A DNA stretch of 64,000 nucleotides from Dichomitus squalens LYAD-421 SS1 (Eukaryota > Basidiomycota > Agaricomycetes > Polyporales > Polyporaceae), in NCBI RefSeq assembly GCF_000275845.1, contig NW_006766938.1:1-64000 (forward strand). Reading direction: 5' to 3'. Under the pieces are notes generated by a model that was not told where the DNA came from, did not search any database, and saw only the letters and a list, made by a program, of their open reading frames with translations. Numbering within the stretch: position 1 is the first letter of the stretch; each line of letters begins with the position of its first letter. Below, one piece after another: positions 55,983 through 64,000 of this stretch. Position numbers and translations under genes: made by a program.

Positions 55983-58189
55983 ATGGCATCATGGGTGCTT
56001 GCACACCCGCCATGGCACTCGCTCGCTCGGGTCCGCATCCGCTGGGATACGCTTGTCAAAGCCGGCGGGTGGACTAGACCCGGCAGACACTTCCTCAACA
56101 CTCCTACGCTCTCTCTCCGCATCGACTTGGACGAAGAGACCCCCTCCATGCGGCAGATCAAAGCATATCCATACCCTTCAGCCCCTCCCGACTCGTCTCT
56201 GTTCGAAGAAGCCACGGACGAATACGCCACCGCTGCATTGACCGAAAGCGAGGCTACACTCTTTGACATACCCGCAGGAGCCCCTCCATGTACGCTTCTG
56301 AAGTGTCTTGTTAAAGCACAAAGATATGAGGACGCGGAGCGCGTGTATACCGAACTTGTGGCCTTGGGTATCGAGATCAACCCCCACCCTGTCTATCACT
56401 TCATCGCCAGGAGGACCCTCTCTACGCCTGGACTCGCTTCACAGAAACGATTGGACACTTTCATGAAGTGGTGGTCGTTGGTTCCTGCCAGCTCAGAAAT
56501 AGACTGTTCGCGCTCCGTTGGTTTCATCCTCACGGAGCTACTCAGGAAGGACCACTCGCCCGATATCCCACTTATCGCCAGCTTCGCTCTCCTCGCTGCT
56601 TCTAAGGGATATGCCATCCAAGTCGGTCTGGACTCCATTCGACGAATTGCCCGCTATGCCCCGTCGGATTTCACCACCCGCTTCCTAGAGGAGTTCTGCG
56701 TCACCACTTGGAATTACGAGACAAAAGCAAAGCAGACGCGTCAGGAGCCTCCGAGCCGACGTGCTCTGGATTTGATCCAGAGTCAATTCCGGATATGGTA
56801 CAATGCGGCAGTGTCTTCCCTCGTTGATTCGGGAAAGCACCGTTCCGCCTTGCAGCTCCTTAAGCTGGCCCATTCGCGCAAGCTCTCGATCAAGCAGGGT
56901 ACGTACGAACACATCGTGTCCGTATTCCAAGCCCATGGCTACCGGGATGCTGTCCACGCAGTGCAACAGATGAACAGAGGGATGAGCTCCAGTTCTGGCA
57001 ATCACGAGACATCCGACCTGGTGAGGACAGGCTACTAGCTACTCAAGTCAAACCGCTGACATGGTCTACGTAGCCCACGGAGTTCTCCGCACCCCAAGAC
57101 ATATCCACGATTTATCTTCCACTTCGCGGGCACGGCACTGAGCTCGCCAAGTCTGCACGGTCTATAAAGCGGGCATTCCAGGCAGGGATCCTCGTTCCTG
57201 CAATACAACTCACAGAGGTCATTACGGTCTTCCTTCAATCCGACAGGAAATCCGCTCTCCGTCGCCTCCGCAACCTGGCCTATCGTTCCGGACCGTCTGC
57301 CATCTCGACGTGGGCGCTTGCGGAGATGACCTTTTACGCTAACCGCAATTACTTCCAATCGCTCCTGCACGTCTTCGAGCAGCACTTCGACCACGTCGGC
57401 GTCCCCCCTGAAATTTTTGACCCCATCCACTTCTCCGAGCAGCGCCACGATCTGACCAAAGTCAAGGTGCCAGCCGTCGCCCTCCAGCAGATAGGCCCTG
57501 TGCCCTCAATTTATCGTCGGTTGCCCCCGTCCAAGGAGCACACCTACCTTCTATGGCGAATGGCGGTTAAGCATGCCAAGCGTCCTGCTAGCGCGGCGAG
57601 ACTTTACCGCGCCTTTGTGAACGTTATTACTGAGACTCGGAGCATTCCTCGGAACGTCTACCCGCTTCCCCGTCTTCCCTCTCCCGTTATGCCACCCGCA
57701 GAGGGCCAGAACATGGAGTACCTGCGGCCGATGCCACCTCGTATACTGTACGATGCGCGTTACTTCGACGTCTTCGTCAACAAGTTCTTCTCCTACGGCT
57801 TCATCTCGTACGCAACCCGTGTCATAGTCGACATGTTCTGCCTCGGCTTCGCGCCACACATCCGAACGCGCGATGCGTTCATGAAAGGGCTTATGTTCAA
57901 GCCGGGCCAGGCAGCTGTGGAGCGCCGACTGCAGTATTGGCAAAAAACCGTCGACCGCGCCATTGCACAAGCTCAGAACCTACCTGGACGTAGTGCCTCT
58001 CCGGAGCAGCTTCGCGGGCGCATGCTCAGTTTCTTCTTCCGCGCAACGATCAGGAGGCTTATGCAAGACGGGAGGCGCCAGGAGGCGATCTATGTTGCAC
58101 AGCACCTGACCCAGGTGGCCTCTGCTAGATCAGAGCTCAAGAATGTTTTGAAGCGGGACCTGGGGTTGCGCCAGAAGTCAGAAACTTGA
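55983..58189 (+). CDS. PPR-like mitochondrial protein
   Basis: Exons 55983-57020 and 57074-58189, joined by a 53-nt intron, give 717 residues. Helical-hairpin repeats are visible, e.g. LLKCLVKAQRYEDAERVYTE, then LVDSGKHRSALQLLKLAHSR, and KQGTYEHIVSVFQAHGYRDA, matching the pentatricopeptide pattern with degenerate positions. Such proteins bind organellar RNA or act as mitochondrial ribosome and translation factors. The start is uncertain. The frame is open upstream to 55806, with ATGs at 55806 and 55854 that overlap or abut the SWI3 start. I chose 55983, whose first residues (MASWVLAHPPWHSLARVRIR) look like a matrix-targeting sequence. A start at 55854 would add 43 basic residues and is also plausible. 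The family is assigned from repeat pattern only. Confidence 0.72.
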
Positions 58190-59695
58190 CGTGCTGGTCT
58201 TCCGCCGTCGCGCTTCCCTTCGATGGTCACTCGGGCCGACAAGTTGACGCCGCGTTTCAGCTAACCCTGTCGCATCGTTCCACTCAACCAGATCCTTCGT
58301 GCCCCTGCGCGACGTATACACATTCGCCGTGGTTTGGCAGAAACGGTCCGACCATCCTAATTGGTGATCGAATCAGTGGCCTGCATCTGTTTAGACTGAC
58401 CTCCCTCGCACAACCCCGACCCCTGCGCGGTCCGACGGGAACACCTGCCGCGCCAAGGGTAGTCAGCCTGCCTCCGCCTCATGTCGCTGGTCAAGCAGGG
58501 CGACCTACAGTTACCGGTAGTGACAGAGCGAGGAGCTGAGCCTTAGGCCTTTGTGTCCCATCCCTTCACCAGCACACCCGGTGCCAGCTGCAGTTTTCTA
58601 TTGCGTAGTTGACACCTGTTACCGGTGTGTTTCGCTCTAATTTCCCCACATTGAGTCACGCTGACAGGCCACAAGTATCTGTACCTAATGTATCGTAGTG
58701 GTTGACTAGAAGCATATGCAATAGGCTTGGTACGGACGAGCATCAGCCCTCGTCATCGTCGTCCTAATCATCGGCATTTGGGTAGGCAAAGTTTCAGCAG
58801 CCTTGCAACTACGCGATATTTCAGCGCTCAGCCTTCGTCGCTTCCTTTGCGATATTGATGCACCGCTCTACCGTTCAAACGGGATGCATGTGCCATTCGA
58901 GGGATCCTCAATTTCAACATTCATCGTAGGTCGCTTCCTGGTAGATGGCGACGAAGAAGGTAACGTAAACTCGATAAGGCGTACACGTTGCTGATGGAAC
59001 TTACCTGTTTGGAGCAGTGCTTTGAATGTACGGGGTTTACCGTTCTCGACGGATGTAGAGTATGGCTGACGATCCACCTTACAAGGACGGAGTTGAGCTT
59101 CCCTCGCAGCGGAGATGGCTTTGTCTGCGAGAATTCCGCGGATCGGAGAGGGGATAGTCCGCGGGATGCAAAGCTCAGGGGAGCAGCCAAATCCGTCCCA
59201 TCTTCCTGGACCACACGGGCGTCAGATGACAGCGCATGTTCAGTCCCGGTAACAGAAGTCCGCGAACGTAGCGAGCACCGGTCCCGACGAGCGTTGAAGT
59301 ATGAATGACTTCGCAAGACACTCAATTACGCTCAACTGCTCATCAAAACGTGGACAAGTGTCATTCACATTCTCAGTGTCAGAAGTTCGCCGGCCTGAGG
59401 TAAGCCATCATGCGCGCGTGGAGGCGATTCAGGCTCCGGATGTGTACAGCTTGATTATAATACAGGACGGCAATCTTGCAGAATTTCTATTCGTGGCTAT
59501 GGAATGTTCTGTTGGACGTTTCTCTTGCTACAATCGGGAGCATCGGCGGTGTTCCTTGCAGGTGGTGGTGAGTTTACCATTCCGATCGGGCGGCGAGCGC
59601 AACATAAAGACCCGCTCCGTGTCTCACAGGATACTTGCTATCTATCCTCAGCTGCCCCGTCCGTGCTTTAATCATCTCCCCGTACGAGTGTCATC
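58190..59695. other. Intergenic, nothing recognised
   Basis: About 1.5 kb between the PPR-like gene and the second P450. Short frames only; no domain, tRNA or inverted repeat was noticed. Confidence 0.45.
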
Positions 59696-62031
59696 ATGCT
59701 TGTCCAGGTCGTTCTATTGGGCGCTTTTGCCTGGGCACTATGGCAGATCATCCGACCATTCATTGTGAAGTCGGCTTGGGACGTTGTTCCAGGACCTCCA
59801 CCGAAATCATTTGTCTCCGGTCAGCCTCTCTCTATTGACCGGTCCCTAGCTGTTCTGAATGCATCACCAGGCAATCTCGAGCAGCTCTTCGACAGAGATG
59901 CATGGGGTTTCCACGACGAAGTCGCACAGAACTATGGACCCGTCGTGAAGATCAACGCTGTGCTGGGTGTGAGTTGTGCAGCCCATCTTTCCCTCCTAAC
60001 TCACTCTCCAGTTGGAATAGGGCAAATGGCTCTACGTCTTCGATCCTACGGCGCTGCGCAGCATCGTCTTGAAGGAGAAGGGAACGTTTGATCAGATTCC
60101 ATGGTTGATCCAGTGAGTCCCTTGCACCCCTATCTTGCCACTCGCAAATCTCATTTAGAGCGTAACGCAGGAGTACTCGCCTATTACTTGGGCCAGGCAT
60201 CCTTGGTGTGTTGGGTAGGCTCGCAAATTTTCGGTGTTGCTTTTGCCGATGCCGTGAGACTGATAGGCTTTGCCTAGGCGAGGCACACCGCCGTCAGCGC
60301 AAAATGCTGACGCCGGTCTTTTCCGATGCCAACCTTCGAGTGTTAACACCCGTCTTCTATGATGTGGCTCATCGGGTACGTTGGGTGCTGTGATATTGCA
60401 GGAGACACCCACCTTATAGAAGGCTAGCTCGTACAAGGTATCTCGAGGACTGTGCTTGACTCCCCTCGCAGTGTGGATATGTTGGACTGGATGGGACGCG
60501 CTGCTCTGGAAATTATCGGGAAAGCAGGCATGGGACACTCGTTCGACCCCCTCACATCAGACGGCTCTTCGGATCCGTATACCAAGGCGGCAAAGACGTA
60601 CTTGTGCGTCTAAACGGCGTCTATTCATCCGACAGTTCAAGTTGCTGATGCGAATATAGACCCCTGTCATTCACGCCTGCCATGGTAGCCATGAGGCAAG
60701 CGAGCCCCATCTTGACTAGCATGGGCCCTGCACGGCTGCGCCGTTGGATCGTTGATCTTCTCCCCATCCCCCAAGTGCAGCAGCTCAAGGACGTGGTCGA
60801 TGTTCTGCATGATACTTCCCTTCGCATCATCGACGAGAAAAAAGCTGCACTTCAGCGAGGTGATACAGCTCAGGGGAAAGATATCATAGGCATCCTACGT
60901 GGGCTGAATATCGTTTCGCAAGCGACGCTGACATCAATGAACTCCATACAGTGAAGGCGAATATGGCGGCTGCAGCGGAAGAGAGGCTACCGGACGAGCA
61001 AATCATTGGCCAGATGTCGTACGTATATCATGGTTCCCTTGCTCTGCTTCGCTGACTCGGAATATAGCATTTTACTCTTCGCAGCAACGGACACCACCTC
61101 TCACCTGATGGCGCAGGTACTACAGCTTCTTGCAGAACACCCTGACGTCCAACAAAAGGTCCGCGCGGAGATCTTCGTATCTGGTGATGGACAAGACGTG
61201 GCGTACGACCAGTTGCAAGCACTCCCTTACCTGGATGCTGTCTGCAAGGAAACATTGCGACTGTAAGTCCGCTGCGATTCAGGGTTAAGTGCCACCAATC
61301 ACCGATTGCTCAGGTATCCCCCGACCCCGATTGTGCTGCGCGAGTGAGCATCCCCATTGTTCTCTGACAAGAGCAGGCAACTAATAATTCTATGCAGGGC
61401 ATGCCAGGACTCGACCCTGACTCTGTCAGAGCCCATGCGCGGTGCCGACGGTTCAACGATCGAAAACGTCTTCGTTCCCAAAGGTAGCAATGTTCTTATC
61501 GGAGTCAGAGCTTGCAATCGTAACAAAGCGCTCTGGGGCGACGACGCCGAGGAGTGGAAACCGGAGCGCTGGTTGAAGCCCTTACCCAAGGCTGTAGAAG
61601 CTGCCAGCATTCCAGGAGTTTACTCGCACCTGTGCGTTCATACGATGAATGTACCTGGAATGGGAATCTTAGAGTACTCACCAATGCATTCGTTACAGAA
61701 TGACTTTCGTGGGCGGGGCGAGGTCGTGCATGTACGTGTCAAACTGTCTTCGGTGGCTTCCCAATTAACCACATAATCGTTGATCTAGAGGATTCAAGTT
61801 TGCACAGATCGAGATGAGTGCGTATTTCGTACTGGTCTAGGCTTCTTTGATGCTGACACCGCTCCAGAGGTCATTTTATCCACGCTCCTCGCCAACTTCA
61901 CCTTCGAACTCTCCGAGAAGCCGATCTTCTGGAATGTGTCGGCCATCACGTTCCCGAGTGTCGGCAAAGAGAGCGAGAAGCCTGAGATGTGGCTGAAAGT
62001 CGGGAGGTATCAACGCAACGACCTTGAGTGA
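59696..62031 (+). CDS. Cytochrome P450 monooxygenase (second)
   Basis: Thirteen exons (59696-59968, 60021-60112, 60171-60214, 60278-60375, 60428-60603, 60660-60898, 60952-61018, 61068-61262, 61314-61343, 61398-61631, 61699-61731, 61789-61817, 61868-62031) join in phase to 557 residues. An N-terminal anchor (LVQVVLLGAFAWALWQII) is followed by VPGPPPKSF. The I-helix motif is AATDTT (335-340), ExxR is E391-T-L-R394, and the heme loop FVGGARSCIG has its cysteine at about 493. The enzyme should be ER-anchored with an unknown substrate. It is only distantly similar to the P450 at 20.8 kb (different I-helix and heme-loop residues, 13 versus 9 exons), so the two are not a recent duplication. Exons 9, 11 and 12 are 29-33 nt. 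CYP family not assigned. Confidence 0.92.
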
Positions 62032-62695
62032 CGGCAGACGTACAATACCTTAGCTGGTTCGTATCCCGGGGCCCCGGATTGGTGTTTTATATGATCATAT
62101 TCCATAGGGAGCAAGAGCCTCTATGTGGTGACTTCTGGCCTCTCCTATGACAACCCACAGCAGCAGTCTCGCGATAAGTCACGTTCGGCGTTCCTGGCGA
62201 GCTAGCTTAACGACGGGCTAACCTCAAAAGCAGAATTTAATATCAGCTCATTCCGCGTTATACCGTTGCCCGCAGTACCTGACGTACACCTGGGTTTTCT
62301 GGGCTGATTACCAATCACACTAGCGCCAACTCTTTCGCGCACGAGTGGACCCAGGACTGTTCAATACCAATGTCGCTGCAAGGACCCTGATCCTGCCCGT
62401 CGGTTGCAACTAGCTATCGACGATTCCCGATTGCAAAACTTTGATCGCGGTGGCTGTGGTCCTCCATTCGTCATAGAATATTCACATGAACATCTGCGTT
62501 CGTGCCTCTTGGTCGATGTAATCTCGCCGCGGACGAGAGCCCGATCGGGGAGAACTAGCGCCCTGTCAAGTTCCGCCGGCAAGTACTACATACTAGTATG
62601 TAGCTTGGCAACGCCAAGTCATGCGTCAGTGTTTGCAGTGTGATCTCGAATAACCAGCGGCGAGGGAGGTCCCGATAGTGTGCACATCAGCTATA

Positions 62696-63795
62696 CTAGT
62701 GTGACCCCGGAAACTACGGCCCATAACGTATATCGTGAATATCTCTCCCCCATCCTCTCTGATACGTTTCAGACTTTGCACACTTCATTCGCATCCTAGA
62801 TAGTACATACTTGTGAAACATTAAGCCAATCGGTGGAGGTTTGCATTGAGCATCGCGGAATTACACGTCTGACCCCAGAAGCTACGGAAAGGCGCCCAGA
62901 AATTGTCACGGATGGTCACGGTGCCGAAGACTGCCGATTCGAACACCGCTGTTATCAGTCGTTTGATAGCGATGTTGGCTGAGGCAACACTGTCGAGGCG
63001 CTCAGATTACAGCGATGTGCAGAATGATACGGAAAACGCATTTCGCGCGAGACCGGCGCTCAGAGAGACGCCAGACGGTCACGGGACTCAAACACTGACC
63101 GCTGTGACTTTGTTACTCATTGTGACAGAGGTGTGACACTTGGCCCTGAAGCACAAATGCGAGTTCTCTTCATTGGGCAAGTTAGTTATTGCTTCATGAG
63201 ACATAGATTATGCCTTATATGTTATAATAATTTTTGATATGCTCCTCTATCTGCTATTATGAGCCTTGGGGGACCATCCTGAAGGGCTACTGTGACCAGG
63301 ATAGCGCTCGGTGTCCGGCTCTTTCCTGGTGTCCGACAGCCCGGCACAGCGTTTGGGTCTCCGAGCGCCCAACAGGCGCTGGCTCACAAAAAATGCGTTT
63401 TCCGTATCATTCTGCACATCGCTGTAAACGTCAGCTGTATTTCGGTCAGTGGCTGAATGTCACGCCCTCGAGACCTCTTCCCATCCTTTGAATACCACAA
63501 CTCGGAATGCTTCGGAAACTGAACAAGAAACTTCATTGAACATTTTCAGAACACTTCGCAAAGTTAGAGAAAGATCGGCCCTGCAGATCTTTTTGTGGCA
63601 ACTCACCAAGGTCAGTAAACCCTGGAAACCCTACTCAGATTGACTTGTATCGGAAGCAAATCCCTTCCGATTTCCTTCGTTCCTTTTGAAGCCAATAATT
63701 AGGAAGTACATTGTCTCATGTGTAACCTGTGCACCCTTTTTGACAGGGGAATGCGAGAACTGGAGGCGCGTCAGTAGCTTCTGGGGTCACACTAG
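62696..63795. mobile_element. 1.1-kb inverted-repeat element, TA flanks
   Basis: The left end begins CTAGTGTGACCCC.GAA.CTAC and the right end is its reverse complement (about 22 bp, two mismatches), with TA at 62694-62695 and 63796-63797. A third, internal copy of the end motif (CGTCTGACCCCAGAAGCTAC) lies near 62866. No long coding frame is present. It is a probable non-autonomous TA-targeting transposon, and it holds a nested hairpin. Confidence 0.7.
63007..63427. repeat. Nested inverted repeat with 37-bp perfect arms
   Basis: Arm 63007-63043 (TTACAGCGATGTGCAGAATG onward) is the exact reverse complement of 63391-63427. Imperfect complementarity continues inward (GCGCTC..GAGA.. versus GCGCTCGGAGACCC on the reverse strand). 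A transcript would fold into a long hairpin. Confidence 0.8.
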
Positions 63796-63797
63796 TA

Positions 63798-64000
63798 GGT
63801 GTAATGGATGATACATGCATGTTGATTATAATTTACTGTATGCAGAATGAGTGGCATGGTCTAAAAATCCGGGCCAAAGCTATGATACACGAAAATCTCC
63901 CTCCGTCCGCGACATATCTGGATGGCGCTAGGGATTCCAACGCTGCAGCCACGGCAAGCCACCGGAATCAGGATCGTCCGAAACACGCCCTCTACTCCTA
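63798..64000. other. Window end, nothing recognised
   Basis: Short stretch right of the inverted-repeat element. No exon of a following gene can be identified. Confidence 0.4.

Noticed and set aside
20794..62031. A secondary-metabolite cluster of two P450s and two MFS transporters
   Set aside because: The P450s are 37 kb apart, are not close relatives, and housekeeping genes lie between; no backbone synthase or terpene cyclase is present in the window.
62400..63700. CRISPR or a tandem array near the right end
   Set aside because: The repeats are inverted pairs at element ends, not regularly spaced direct repeats, and the genome is eukaryotic.

Overview
The window reads as nuclear DNA of a filamentous basidiomycete, most likely an Agaricomycete. 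Its coding genes are split by many introns of about 50-60 nt with GTRNGY..YAG borders. It carries an agaricomycete-type FunK1 kinase, two multi-exon P450s, F-box and BTB genes, and core eukaryotic genes (MSH6, RPC19, SWI3/RSC8). No species can be named from the sequence alone. Exon coordinates below were spliced by hand and the reading phase was checked at each junction; nothing was searched against a database.

Layout, left to right. 0-4.1 kb: the 3' end of a nitronate monooxygenase gene (+), a conserved-looking unknown (-), and RPC19 (+). 4.2-10.5 kb: a decayed BTB gene, an intact DHA2-type MFS transporter (-), a tRNA-like locus, and a second, frameshifted BTB gene (-). 11.4-18.3 kb: a single-exon orphan (+) and a 17-exon MSH6 (+) with two MluI cell-cycle boxes upstream. 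18.6-22.7 kb: a poorly resolved possible secreted protein (-) and a 9-exon cytochrome P450 (+). 24.1-29.1 kb: a FunK1 kinase (+) and a CFA20/CFAP20-domain gene (-).

29.7-38.3 kb is a mosaic of duplications. It holds a second intact copy of the MFS transporter, a repeat-rich stretch with a 119-base N gap, a BTB gene with one in-frame stop, a truncated copy of the MSH6 first exon, a copy of the DNA 3' of the kinase, and a second intact copy of the CFA20 gene. 39.8-47.4 kb: an orphan with a basic, Ser-rich tail (+), a 1.1-kb inverted-repeat element, a small secreted protein (-) and an F-box protein (-). 47.5-58.2 kb: a small TA-flanked inverted-repeat element, a DUF1295 membrane protein (-), an alpha/beta hydrolase (+), SWI3/RSC8 (-) and a divergently transcribed PPR-like mitochondrial protein (+). 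58.2-64 kb: a 13-exon P450 (+) and a 1.1-kb TA-flanked inverted-repeat element with a nested hairpin.

The genes do not form one pathway. Housekeeping genes (RPC19, MSH6, SWI3/PPR, DUF1295) alternate with accessory genes (MFS, P450, FunK1, BTB, F-box, orphans). The most informative features are the mosaic duplications, which include a duplicated cilium-associated domain gene in what appears to be a non-flagellated fungus, and at least five structurally distinct short inverted-repeat elements.
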